Virus record (IMG/VR): IMGVR_UViG_3300030104_000540
Span: 1 to 60,033 of that record
Reading direction: 5' to 3' (one strand)
Length of the DNA: 60,033 nt
Origin: a virus
Each line of letters opens with the position of its first letter. Positions within the stretch are counted from its first letter, which is position 1. Positions 20,799 to 30,097 of the stretch are shown here, piece by piece. The translations under genes and the position numbers were made by a program. The notes beneath the pieces are model-generated. The model was not told the origin of the DNA and made no database searches. It saw nothing but the letters and a program-made list of their open reading frames with translations.

Positions 20799-22761
20799 TG
20801 ATATAAAATTACCAACGGATTATCAAAACTTTATTGCACTATCTAGGTATGCTAGATGGTTAGAACATGAAAGTAGAAGAGAAACATGGGCAGAAACAGT
20901 AGAAAGATATGTAAACTATATTGTTACTCACGTTTCTAAAAAACACAACTTAGATTTATCTCTTGAGTTGCAAGAGAAAATATACAATAATATAATTAAT
21001 TTAAATGTAATGCCAAGCATGAGAGCTTTAATGACAGCAGGTAAAGCACTAGACAAATGTAATGTAGCAGGATATAACTGTTCTTACTTACCTGTAGATA
21101 GCCCTCGTGCATTTGACGAATGTATGTATATTCTTATGTGTGGTACAGGTGTAGGTTTCTCTGTAGAAAGAGAGAACATTGATAAACTTCCTGTAGTTAA
21201 TGAACACTTTGAAGATAGTACAACAGTAATTAAAGTTGCCGATTCAAGATCAGGTTGGGCAAGGGCAGTAAGAGAACTTATCGCTATGTTATATGTAGGT
21301 CAAGTTCCTGAGTTTGATGTTGAAGATGTCAGACCAGCAGGTGCAAGACTTAAAACATTTGGTGGTAGAGCTTCAGGTCCTGAACCACTCGTAGACTTTT
21401 ATCGGTTTTGTGTCGCAGTGTTTAAGGGTGCAGCAGGTAGAAGGTTATATCCTATAGAATGCCACGACATAATGTGTAAGATTGGTGAGGTAGTAGTCGT
21501 AGGTGGGGTTAGACGATCTGCTCTCATCAGTCTTTCCAATTTAGGTGATGACCAAATGAGACATGCTAAGTCAGGTCAATGGTGGGAGAATGAAGGTCAA
21601 CGTGCGTTAGCAAATAATAGTGTAGCATACAGAGGTAAGATAAGTATGGAAACATTTATGCGTGAATGGTTGGCTCTTGTTGAAAGTAAGTCAGGTGAGC
21701 GTGGTATATTTAATAGAGACTCAGCTAAAGCCCAAGCAGGTAAAAGTGGAAGACGTAATATAGACCATGCATTTGGTTGTAACCCTTGCAGTGAGATTAT
21801 ACTTAGACCATACCAATTCTGTAACTTATCTGAGGTAGTAGTCAGAGCAGATGATACTGAAGAAACTCTACTTGAGAAGGTAGAGATAGCTACAATACTA
21901 GGTACGTTACAGTCTACTCTTACAGACTTTAAATATCTACGTAAGATATGGAAAGATAATACAGAAGAGGAGAGATTACTTGGTGTATCACTAACAGGTA
22001 TAATGGACAGTGAACTATTTAATGCTCATAACACAATCTTTTTTGAAGATGGTCAAAGAGTATTTGATGGTTTAAGAGTTGGTGACATATTAGAAAAACT
22101 AAAAAAGAAAGCAGTTGATACAAACAAAAAACTTGCAAAGAAATTAGGCATACCACAGTCAACTGCTATTACCTGCGTCAAACCAAGTGGTACTGTATCT
22201 CAACTAGTAGACAGTGCTAGTGGCATACACACTAGGTATAGTGAATATTATATCCGTACTGTACGTGGTGATAACAAAGACCCACTAACAGAGTTTATGA
22301 AGTCGGCAGGCATACCTAATGAACCTGATGTAATGAAGCCTGACAGCACTACAGTGTTTAGCTTTCCTATGAAAGCACCTAAAGGAGCACAGACAGAGCT
22401 TAGTGCAATAGACCAACTACTCACTTGGCAAACTTTTCAAGAGTATTGGTGTGAACATAAACCATCTGTAACTATATCTGTCAAAGAAGATGATTGGCTA
22501 GAGGTTGGTAATTGGGTATATAAAAATTTTGATGATGTATCAGGAATTAGTTTTCTACCTCATAGTGATCATACTTATGCACAAGCACCTTACCAAGCTA
22601 TTGACAAGGAAAAGTATGACGATCTAGTAAAACAGATGCCTAAAGATATTGATTGGAATAGACTTGTTGAGTTTGAGAAAGGTGTTGACACCACAGCAGG
22701 TAGTAAAGAACTCGCATGTACAGCAGGTGTATGTGAAGTCGTAGACATAGTAGCAACATAG
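20791..22761 (+). CDS. nrdJ: Class II (B12-dependent) ribonucleotide reductase
   Basis: 656 aa, the monomeric RTPR type. Visible are MPSMRALMTAGKAL, YNCSYLPVDSPRAF with the first active-site Cys, CGTGVGFSV, NPCSEI (Cys333, Glu335) followed by CNLSEVV, a TAITCVKPSGTVSQL phosphate loop, and the C-terminal redox pair Cys643 and Cys648 (CTAGVC). It converts ribonucleotides to deoxyribonucleotides using adenosylcobalamin, so the host must have or import B12. No NrdA/NrdB-type partner is needed. It supplies dNTPs for the replication module. Confidence 0.92.
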   Translation: MNNDIKLPTDYQNFIALSRYARWLEHESRRETWAETVERYVNYIVTHVSKKHNLDLSLELQEKIYNNIINLNVMPSMRALMTAGKALDKCNVAGYNCSYLPVDSPRAFDECMYILMCGTGVGFSVERENIDKLPVVNEHFEDSTTVIKVADSRSGWARAVRELIAMLYVGQVPEFDVEDVRPAGARLKTFGGRASGPEPLVDFYRFCVAVFKGAAGRRLYPIECHDIMCKIGEVVVVGGVRRSALISLSNLGDDQMRHAKSGQWWENEGQRALANNSVAYRGKISMETFMREWLALVESKSGERGIFNRDSAKAQAGKSGRRNIDHAFGCNPCSEIILRPYQFCNLSEVVVRADDTEETLLEKVEIATILGTLQSTLTDFKYLRKIWKDNTEEERLLGVSLTGIMDSELFNAHNTIFFEDGQRVFDGLRVGDILEKLKKKAVDTNKKLAKKLGIPQSTAITCVKPSGTVSQLVDSASGIHTRYSEYYIRTVRGDNKDPLTEFMKSAGIPNEPDVMKPDSTTVFSFPMKAPKGAQTELSAIDQLLTWQTFQEYWCEHKPSVTISVKEDDWLEVGNWVYKNFDDVSGISFLPHSDHTYAQAPYQAIDKEKYDDLVKQMPKDIDWNRLVEFEKGVDTTAGSKELACTAGVCEVVDIVAT

Positions 22762-22774
22762 AAAGGAGAATATT

Positions 22775-22963
22775 ATGACTGAAGAAGATAAGAAAAAAAT
22801 AGAAGGAGTGTTTGATATAAAACCTAGAACACCATTAGAAGTACAGGAATTAATTATAGGTTCATCTAAAAAAATGACACTATTAAGTATATTTAATGGT
22901 TTAATGCAAGAGAATGCCAACCTTAAAAAACAAATAGAGGAGATGAAGAATGTTAAAACGTAG
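22775..22963 (+). CDS. Unknown small helical protein, 62 aa
   Basis: AAAGGAG ribosome site. MTEEDKKKIEGVFDIKPRTP then a C-terminal coiled coil (LMQENANLKKQIEEMKN). It overlaps the next gene by 14 bases. Unknown. Confidence 0.55.
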   Translation: MTEEDKKKIEGVFDIKPRTPLEVQELIIGSSKKMTLLSIFNGLMQENANLKKQIEEMKNVKT

Positions 22964-23192
22964 ACATGGTTTAAAAAAATATGATGCACCTCTGCGAATA
23001 CAGTTTGATAAAGGTAGAAGTGCTTTCTTTAGAGGTACAGATTACAATGGTAAACTTTTAATGCCACCTTATAATTCTAACTCAATGCAGTATAGAGAGT
23101 GGTTACGTGGATTTAACTCTGCATTTGCACAAAATAATAAGAAGGTTAAGAATTATGAATCTAGAAGAGGAAGCAAAACAGTTCATGCATAA
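22950..23192 (+). CDS. Small basic protein with REWLRGFN motif, 80 aa
   Basis: Basic, with APLRIQFDKGRSAFFRG and REWLRGFNSAFAQN; the latter recalls the ribosome-modulation-factor-like motif seen in many phage small proteins. It could bind ribosomes or RNA, but this is weak. It overlaps the MazG start. Confidence 0.5.
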   Translation: MLKRRHGLKKYDAPLRIQFDKGRSAFFRGTDYNGKLLMPPYNSNSMQYREWLRGFNSAFAQNNKKVKNYESRRGSKTVHA

Positions 23193-23517
23193 TAAGAACA
23201 GATGTTTATTAGTAGCTTCAGACTATCAACTGAAAGCAAAAGAGACAGCCATCTTTCCTAAAGACAAAGCTCTTGAGTATTTGTGTTTGGGTTTAGTGGG
23301 TGAAGCAGGTGAGATAGCTAATAAAGCTAAGAAGGTTATACGTGACAATAAAAAAGATCACGATCTTGGTGGTGAGATTGGTGATGTGTTATGGTACTGT
23401 GCTATGTTAGCTGACCATTTAAAGTTAGACTTAGGTGCTATAATGCAATCTAATCTTGACAAGTTAAGTGATAGAAAGAAACGTGGTGTGTTAGGTGGTA
23501 GTGGAGATAGAAGATAA
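23155..23517 (+). CDS. mazG: MazG-like nucleotide pyrophosphohydrolase
   Basis: 120 aa from the ATG at 23155. The helical MazG motif is clear: CLGLVGEAGEIANKAKKVIR (ExxE) and GEIGDVLWYCAML (ExxD), which bind magnesium, then LSDRKKRGVLGGSGDRR as in phage MazG. It hydrolyses non-canonical or alarmone nucleotides. It is the last rightward gene. Its stop is 2 bases from the stop of the converging late operon, with no terminator between. Confidence 0.88.
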   Translation: MNLEEEAKQFMHNKNRCLLVASDYQLKAKETAIFPKDKALEYLCLGLVGEAGEIANKAKKVIRDNKKDHDLGGEIGDVLWYCAMLADHLKLDLGAIMQSNLDKLSDRKKRGVLGGSGDRR

Positions 23518-23519
23518 TA

Positions 23520-26500
23520 TTATAATTGTCTTGCTAATAATCTTCCTATCATAGCACCTCTTCTATAATCGCCGGATTGTTCTACAGTTGTTTTAAAATA
23601 CTTTTTATAGTAGTCATTGGCTAACTTACGTGCATTACGTGGTGTTTTTTGCCATTGACTTCTATCAAAAGGTGTGAAAGAAACGATTGTACCTTTCTTA
23701 GAAAGTTTCTGTGCTTCAACTTCCCCTATCATCTTAGCTATTTTTCTTAAATCTCTTAAATATATTTTTACAGCAGCTAGTTTTTCAGGTTCTGTTTTCT
23801 TTTTATATGCATCTGAATCTACTAATGAACCAATATGTTCTTCAATTAAAGGACCTAGTTGTTCCTTTGTTAATCTATCAGCTATTTTATCTCCTGTTGT
23901 AGGTAAAAGTTCAAAACTTTTATATCCTAATCTAGTTAGCTCTGACTCAGCAGAGTTTGCTCTCTCCCTAAATCTTAAACCTAAAAACTGTCCTAGTATA
24001 GGAGACTGTGTACGCACTGTAGCTTCTCTTGATGGCGATTCAAACTCAGGTAATGTCTGTGATGCATAAGGAATACCTTTGTATAGTTTATTTATAAACG
24101 CATGTACTGCTCTGTCTTTAGCTCCAATACCATCAACTGAATTAGAGTCTCTTACTATTGCTTCTTCCTCGTCAAAAGCCGCAACAACATCTTTAACCAC
24201 ACGAGCAGGTGTAACAAATCCTGCTGTTACCTCTCCTACATATCCACCTAATATCTCTCCAAGTTTCTCTGTTCCAATAGATTCTAATCCACCTTCTGCA
24301 CCAATTACTTCATATAATTTATCAACTGTGTAGGAAGCTGCTCCTGCTCTAAACTGAGCACCTGTAAATCCATCTATAAAATCTTTACCTTTTAATTTAT
24401 CTAACTCTCCATTAGTGTACTTAATTATCATGTCAGCTACAATCATATAAGGTGCTGCAGGGAAGAAAGGTCTCATATCAATTGTTCTTCCATCAGGTGT
24501 CTTAACATTATACCATTCTGTATCTTGATTTTTAGAGCGAAAATATATGGCTGTTCCTAATGCAGCTGAACCCACCATACCTTGTGACATTCTTTGTCTT
24601 GATGCTCTTAATGCACCCTCACTTACTTCTTTACCTGCACCTATCATTCCTGTTTGAATTGCACCTTGAAATAAACCATAAGCTCCATTAAGAGGATTGT
24701 ATTTTAATTGAAATGCCATAGCGTTTGCCATAAATCTTGCAAACGGAAATTCACCTGTACCAATAACTGGAACCATAGGAAATGATTCAACAAATCTAAC
24801 AAAGTGATGTGCTGGACCTTGCTTTGGCATAAAAGCAAATGTATTTCTTAGAGCATATTCCATTCCACCTTGTAGTAAATCAACATCTATTCTTTTTCCA
24901 AACTCTCTTTCATCTAAAGGTATATCTGCTCTACGCATATTACGCAATACATAATCAGAAAAGAAAGCTCTTCTAAACATAACATCTTGTGTTAGGTTTA
25001 AATAGTTTGCATACCTAGAAAATGCAGTCAATGTTTCTGTTTCATCTGGACCTACATCACCAAGAGTACGAAAAATAATTTTAGCTATCTTTGGGTTATG
25101 TCTTAATAGCAGATCAGACATCTCTTTACTTTTACCTTGTTGTGCAAAAGCTACAGCTAAACCAAAACTATCTTTTGTCCAATCTCTTAATCCTTGAGCA
25201 AATGCTTCACCTGAAGCATTACCTTTAAAAGCACCTCTCAATGCTCTACCACCATGATATAAACTAGCTTCCATAGTATTTGCTAATGTCTCAAAAGAGA
25301 TAACAGTTAGACCTGTCGCCACGTTTCTTGCTGTTGTTGCAATCTGTGTAACCATTAAAGCTCTACGTTCTCTATCTAATCTTTTCATAAAACCATAGAA
25401 AGAACCTAATGCACTTCCTACCTCTTCACTTGCTCCGTATGAGTCATCTAGTCTTTGTTTTAAATCAGGACTAAGATTAGTTAGTGTCTTTCTTAACTTT
25501 CCTAGTTGCCCTCTAGCTCCTAGCATTTGTGCAGCTTCTCTGATGGACATTCTTTCCATCACAGCAAATTCATCTGTCGTCTGTAAAAAATCTAATAGGT
25601 CTTTTGTTGTTAAACCCTGCCTACTCAACGCACTTTCTAAAACATCTTCATCAATCTTATCAATGTTTCTCACAACATTCATTACAGTATCACTAACTCT
25701 TTTATCTTTTTTAGCTCTCTGTTTTAATATGATTGGAACACCTTTATCCCTTTGTGTTTTTGCTATATCAAGAACTATCTTACCCATTTTTACAGATAGA
25801 TCAACCAATACTTTTGCATCTACAATAGGTGGCTGTCTAAGTATTTCTTGTTTTGTTAATATGTTTTGATCTAGCTTTTCTTTTGCACTAGTAGGGTCTA
25901 GTTTTTTTGTGTTTGGTGGTTCTGTAAATCCTTGTTTCTCTGCCTGTTGTTGTCTTTTAATATCTCTTTGTCTTCTTTTCATTTGCCCTTCTGTTAGAGG
26001 ACCAATAAAATCATCTTCAACCTTTTGTTTTTTCTGCAATCTTTCTTGTTGTTTTTTAATTAATCTTTCTGCTTCATCTAATCTATCTTGCCTAATAACT
26101 CTACCCTCTATCGGATCAATCGTTTCTAAATCTTCTTTCTCTAATATCTTTTTTGCTTCTTCTGCTTGTTTCTTTTGAGTTTTACTTTTACCTAACAATT
26201 TAGCTGTGCCTACTAATGTTCCACCAAGAGCACCACCAATACCTGCAAACATTATAGATTCAAAAGCAGTTGACATTAAATCTATCTCAGCATCAGGTGT
26301 TAAAGGATTACCTTCAGCATCTGTCATATAACTTTTTCTTTTTATGTCTTGATCAGCTAAGTTATACATAGCACCATATCCTGCACCTGATATAGAACCA
26401 CCTATTATAGCTTGAGTAACATTATTTTTTGGCACAAACCTTTTGAGTCCTTCTTTGATAGCCATCTTTCCAACAACTGCTGTTCCAATTTTTGCCGCTC

Positions 26501-26984
26501 CAAATCCTAATATATTTATTGGATCAAGTATAGCCGCACCTAAATAATCTTTAATGGTTCTAGCTGTGCTATCTCCACCTGTCTCGCCCATTCCGGGCAA
26601 TCTATTATATGAATTATATAAGTAGCCAAATTGTTTTCTATCTTCTTCGTTAGCACCTCTAAGATAATCAATCTGACCCATTATTCCTATACTATTAGTT
26701 TCAAATCTACGAGCATGGGTCATAAATCTTTTTACATAATCTTCATCAGTCTCATCTGTTTCTTGCTGTCCATTTTCTCCATGTCTTTTAAACATGTAGT
26801 CACGGAGATTGTCCATTCTATTTTTATCTTTAGACCATTGTTGTATTGTAAGAGGATCGTCTTCATCCTCTTCTCTAAACATAGAGGGTTTAGGCTTGTA
26901 TTTATCTAGTTTATTAGAGCTTCTTCCTAAAGAACTACTCCAATTATTTGTTACAGGTTTAAATTGATCTAAGCTATTTACCAT
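23520..26984 (-). CDS. Large internal virion (DNA-ejection) protein, 1154 aa
   Basis: The last gene of the late operon and the largest protein. No known domain is recognised. The N-terminal third has Gly/Ala-rich hydrophobic stretches (LGAAILDPINILGFGAAKIG, then GGSISGAGYGAMY and AGIGGALGGTLVG) that could insert in membranes. A charged coiled-coil region follows (about residues 270-380), then a long helical body. Position after two other large proteins and this composition match the ejection proteins of T7-like podoviruses (gp14-16 roles): they leave the capsid to form a conduit through the host envelope. Confidence 0.65.
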   Translation of the reverse strand: MVNSLDQFKPVTNNWSSSLGRSSNKLDKYKPKPSMFREEDEDDPLTIQQWSKDKNRMDNLRDYMFKRHGENGQQETDETDEDYVKRFMTHARRFETNSIGIMGQIDYLRGANEEDRKQFGYLYNSYNRLPGMGETGGDSTARTIKDYLGAAILDPINILGFGAAKIGTAVVGKMAIKEGLKRFVPKNNVTQAIIGGSISGAGYGAMYNLADQDIKRKSYMTDAEGNPLTPDAEIDLMSTAFESIMFAGIGGALGGTLVGTAKLLGKSKTQKKQAEEAKKILEKEDLETIDPIEGRVIRQDRLDEAERLIKKQQERLQKKQKVEDDFIGPLTEGQMKRRQRDIKRQQQAEKQGFTEPPNTKKLDPTSAKEKLDQNILTKQEILRQPPIVDAKVLVDLSVKMGKIVLDIAKTQRDKGVPIILKQRAKKDKRVSDTVMNVVRNIDKIDEDVLESALSRQGLTTKDLLDFLQTTDEFAVMERMSIREAAQMLGARGQLGKLRKTLTNLSPDLKQRLDDSYGASEEVGSALGSFYGFMKRLDRERRALMVTQIATTARNVATGLTVISFETLANTMEASLYHGGRALRGAFKGNASGEAFAQGLRDWTKDSFGLAVAFAQQGKSKEMSDLLLRHNPKIAKIIFRTLGDVGPDETETLTAFSRYANYLNLTQDVMFRRAFFSDYVLRNMRRADIPLDEREFGKRIDVDLLQGGMEYALRNTFAFMPKQGPAHHFVRFVESFPMVPVIGTGEFPFARFMANAMAFQLKYNPLNGAYGLFQGAIQTGMIGAGKEVSEGALRASRQRMSQGMVGSAALGTAIYFRSKNQDTEWYNVKTPDGRTIDMRPFFPAAPYMIVADMIIKYTNGELDKLKGKDFIDGFTGAQFRAGAASYTVDKLYEVIGAEGGLESIGTEKLGEILGGYVGEVTAGFVTPARVVKDVVAAFDEEEAIVRDSNSVDGIGAKDRAVHAFINKLYKGIPYASQTLPEFESPSREATVRTQSPILGQFLGLRFRERANSAESELTRLGYKSFELLPTTGDKIADRLTKEQLGPLIEEHIGSLVDSDAYKKKTEPEKLAAVKIYLRDLRKIAKMIGEVEAQKLSKKGTIVSFTPFDRSQWQKTPRNARKLANDYYKKYFKTTVEQSGDYRRGAMIGRLLARQL

Positions 26985-26991
26985 TTATATT

Positions 26992-27015
26992 CACTATCTA
27001 AACAACCCGGCTTTT
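26992..27015. repeat. 24-bp repeat encoding a shared KAGLFR C-terminus, copy 1
   Basis: Identical to 54090-54113. In both places it encodes the last six residues KAGLFR plus the TAG stop of two otherwise unrelated proteins. Confidence 0.85.
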
Positions 27016-29357
27016 GTACCCGGAAGTATTATATCCATTACTATATCATCTTTTCCACCAAATTCAAACTTTGTATCTTCAAACACTGGTTTAGGAGAAA
27101 ATAATCTAAAGAGTTGACCATTTTTATCTTTAAATTCTTTGTTACGATTTTCCTCTAACCATTTAATTATGGCAGCATTAGCATTATCTTCTAGCATACC
27201 TGCCTGAACTAATGTTTGAGCAAGTTCATCCTTAGTAATTGTATTTTTATTTTCTACTAATTCTTTAAGTAGATAATTTAGATAAGGTGCAGCTTTTTTA
27301 GTCTCAGCCACAGACTTTAAAGCCTTTTCCTTTTGGTTTTTAAGGTCAGTTTGGAACGCTTCTTCTTCTAGTCTTTTTTCTTTTTCTGTTGGTGTTTCAA
27401 ACTTTACCTCACTAATAGCTTTCTCCGTTGTTTCTGTCTTGTCTGTTACTCCATCCATCTGAGCAACAATAGCATCATACAATTCATTTGCTTCTTCCAA
27501 ACCAAATAACGCACCATTTTCATCTACCATAATCTTTTTTATTTCTGCTTCAGTAGGTACATTAGGGTCTCTTTGTAGAGGATGAACAGAGCTGTAGTTT
27601 CTCATAGCCATAATAGCATTTCTATATTTAATAACTTCTTCAGGAAGAATATCTTTTGCTAATGAATTTTGATAATCTACGAGATTTGTTATTGGACCTA
27701 TTGGGTCTTTTCTTATAGCATCAAGAATCATATCAACAGAAGCATCTCCTTCAAACTTGTTAGTAAATGTGCCATCAGCATTTTCAGTAGCCAACATGTC
27801 TAGCACCATTTTATTTGCCATTTGTGCGGCTCTCTTTTCTCTTTCTTTATATTCAGCAGTGCCCTCATAAAATTTTGTTAACGTATTATCTATTGGATTT
27901 CTAATTAAATAATAATTTTGACCACTCTTATCGTCAGGTGGCTCTTGACCCGGAGCAGTAATAATAGTTGTTGTTGCTCCTGATGCAGGTTCTTTATTTT
28001 TTCCTAAACGAATATAAGTTTGATCCAAGTAAGATGTTCTCACTATGTTAATTTGATTAGTTTTAACTATTATATCGTCTGCTGTGCTGTTAATTACCCT
28101 GCTTATAATTTGATCATTTCTAATTGCTTTAGATACTCTTTGTATATCATTATCAAGTTTAGTTATTAAAGCCTCATCATTATTTGCCATAGCAATTTCT
28201 AGCTGTTCTTTAAGTTTAATCTCTAATATTGTATTATCTAATATTTGTGCATCTAAATCTACTTTTTCAAAATCTTTCTTTGCCGCTTTTGCTTCATACT
28301 CTGCTCTTTGTGTAGCCCATTTTTGCATTGTTTCAGCATTGCGAACATCATAGTAAACTTTATTATATGCTTCTATAAGTTTTGCTTTTGCGATGTCCAT
28401 CTCTTGTAATTTTTTCTCTCCACTAAATAAAGATGCTTTGTGCTCAGCTTCTTGAACATAAAATTTATTTAAATGTTTAGCCCATTTATGTTTTTCTTGA
28501 TCCATTCTCCATGTATCCGTTTGTATTTCTTTATCCAATACATGTGTTTCTATAGTCATCTGATCATCCAAGCTAAGAGCATTGTAGACAGGAGCATTCC
28601 ACCCTGTATTTGTACCAAGTTTTTCGTCAATCTGTTCAGGAGCAACTATACCAGCTTCTACCAAACTATTTCTAATTGTAGATTGTATATAACTACGAGG
28701 TATTGTAACACCTAAGATACCTCTTTGCCTACTCTCTTCAATATTTGCAGTCATAGCTGTTCTACCCTCTATGTCTATATAAGGATTTTTACCTTGAGCA
28801 TAAGCCATAGATGCTTTCTTTTGTCCTAAACCTACAGACTTTAACATCGCTTGGTTTTTAGGATTGGTTGGGTCTTCCATAGCCGCCTGATAGTCAGACG
28901 TTCTTGTAAATGTTCTGTTTATAAAGTCTTTAGTCATCGCGGCTGTATACATTGTAGGACCCCAAGGTATATTTTTTCTTTTAGTTTGCACACCCATAGG
29001 TGTTGTAGTAGTAAAAGAACCCATTTGTGACTCTGCATATTCTTTAGCTCTTCTTTTTTGGTCATCTTCATATGCAGCAATAAATTTATCTGCACCATTT
29101 GGACCACCCAATAATATCATTTCTTTTTGTCCATCGTCTAACTTAACACCATTTAAATTTAAACCAGTTAGTTTATCCCAAGCATCATTATATGTCCTTA
29201 AATCTACATCATAGTTTCTTTTCCATTCATCATGTTCATTCATAAATCTATTAACAGCTCTATCGGCTACCAAGTTAGCTCTATCTTCCATTTCTCTTAA
29301 TCTTGAAGAACCTCTTCTTGCTGCACCTGCTAGTGCCTGTCCAAAATTAAAACGCAT
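26994..29357 (-). CDS. Large internal virion protein, 787 aa
   Basis: Mostly helical, with a basic N-terminus (FGQALAGAARRGSSRLREME) and long charged helices (AKKDFEKVDLDAQILDNTIL and beyond). It ends TKAGLFR, identical to the terminus of the 54092 product. It is flanked by other putative ejection proteins. By position it would be a second internal or ejection protein. No enzymatic motif is seen. It lies 9 bases ahead of the 1154-aa gene. Confidence 0.6.
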   Translation of the reverse strand: MRFNFGQALAGAARRGSSRLREMEDRANLVADRAVNRFMNEHDEWKRNYDVDLRTYNDAWDKLTGLNLNGVKLDDGQKEMILLGGPNGADKFIAAYEDDQKRRAKEYAESQMGSFTTTTPMGVQTKRKNIPWGPTMYTAAMTKDFINRTFTRTSDYQAAMEDPTNPKNQAMLKSVGLGQKKASMAYAQGKNPYIDIEGRTAMTANIEESRQRGILGVTIPRSYIQSTIRNSLVEAGIVAPEQIDEKLGTNTGWNAPVYNALSLDDQMTIETHVLDKEIQTDTWRMDQEKHKWAKHLNKFYVQEAEHKASLFSGEKKLQEMDIAKAKLIEAYNKVYYDVRNAETMQKWATQRAEYEAKAAKKDFEKVDLDAQILDNTILEIKLKEQLEIAMANNDEALITKLDNDIQRVSKAIRNDQIISRVINSTADDIIVKTNQINIVRTSYLDQTYIRLGKNKEPASGATTTIITAPGQEPPDDKSGQNYYLIRNPIDNTLTKFYEGTAEYKEREKRAAQMANKMVLDMLATENADGTFTNKFEGDASVDMILDAIRKDPIGPITNLVDYQNSLAKDILPEEVIKYRNAIMAMRNYSSVHPLQRDPNVPTEAEIKKIMVDENGALFGLEEANELYDAIVAQMDGVTDKTETTEKAISEVKFETPTEKEKRLEEEAFQTDLKNQKEKALKSVAETKKAAPYLNYLLKELVENKNTITKDELAQTLVQAGMLEDNANAAIIKWLEENRNKEFKDKNGQLFRLFSPKPVFEDTKFEFGGKDDIVMDIILPGTKAGLFR

Positions 29358-29854
29358 TATTCAGTCTCCTTATTTTTTCTTGCCATTAAACCTTTGCTTT
29401 TTACTTCTTCAGCTGCTGTTTCTAAAACATCCTCACTTTGTTCTACCTTACTTTTTATTACTTCTTTAAGTGCTCTCATATTAACTTGATCTTCTTTAGG
29501 CACAGAACCATCTAGTGTATACTTTATATTTGCTACCTCACACATCCCTTTCATAAACTCTACAAGCAGTGGATTAATTAAAAATGCAATGTCTACAGTA
29601 TGCACACCTTGCATTACACCACCTGTGGTAATTGTTTCTGATAATGTAGTTAGTGGCAAACCTTTTTCTATAACTGCAAACAAAGAACTAGACTGCTGTT
29701 GATTTACTAGTCTATCAAGATAAAACTCTAATGCTTCTTCCACAGTGTTATATTGAGGTGGATTAAACCAAGGTCTGCTTTTTAATTCTGCTGTCATGCC
29801 CTGTCCCGGAACAGGACCTCTAAATCTTTGTTGATTTGCCATAGTTTGTTTCAT
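29357..29854 (-). CDS. Conserved structural-block protein, 165 aa
   Basis: Starts MKQTMANQQRFRGPVPGQGM with a TAATG overlap and an AAAGGA site. The middle has SLFAVIEKGLPLTTLSETIT and IAFLINPLLVEFMKGMCEVA, then a charged helical tail ending in KGLMARKNKETE. I have seen this in marine phage late regions without function. It might be a chaperone or an internal protein that works with the large neighbours. Confidence 0.55.
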   Translation of the reverse strand: MKQTMANQQRFRGPVPGQGMTAELKSRPWFNPPQYNTVEEALEFYLDRLVNQQQSSSLFAVIEKGLPLTTLSETITTGGVMQGVHTVDIAFLINPLLVEFMKGMCEVANIKYTLDGSVPKEDQVNMRALKEVIKSKVEQSEDVLETAAEEVKSKGLMARKNKETE

Positions 29855-30096
29855 TAATTTTTTCCTTTAAATCCTTGTTCTATTCTACTTGCAAGTCTTG
29901 CTATCTTCATCAGATCATCTTGTTCTTTTTCTGATTTTAAATTCTGCATATTTTTTTGTATACGTTCAGTTCCTCTTTTCATCAAGCCTGTTTTATAATC
30001 ATCAGCAGGTTGTAAATCTTTTCTGTAAAACTGAGATTTTAATAACATAATTTTTTTATAAGCCATTTCAGCTGCTTTTGTTTTTGCTATTGTCAT
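29854..30096 (-). CDS. Small basic helical protein, 80 aa
   Basis: MTIAKTKAAEMAYKKIMLLK, then a basic helical tail (GTERIQKNMQNLKSEKEQDD). It is one base from its upstream neighbour's end and overlaps the downstream start. Unknown; part of the internal-protein cluster. Confidence 0.55.
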   Translation of the reverse strand: MTIAKTKAAEMAYKKIMLLKSQFYRKDLQPADDYKTGLMKRGTERIQKNMQNLKSEKEQDDLMKIARLASRIEQGFKGKN

Positions 30097-30097
30097 A

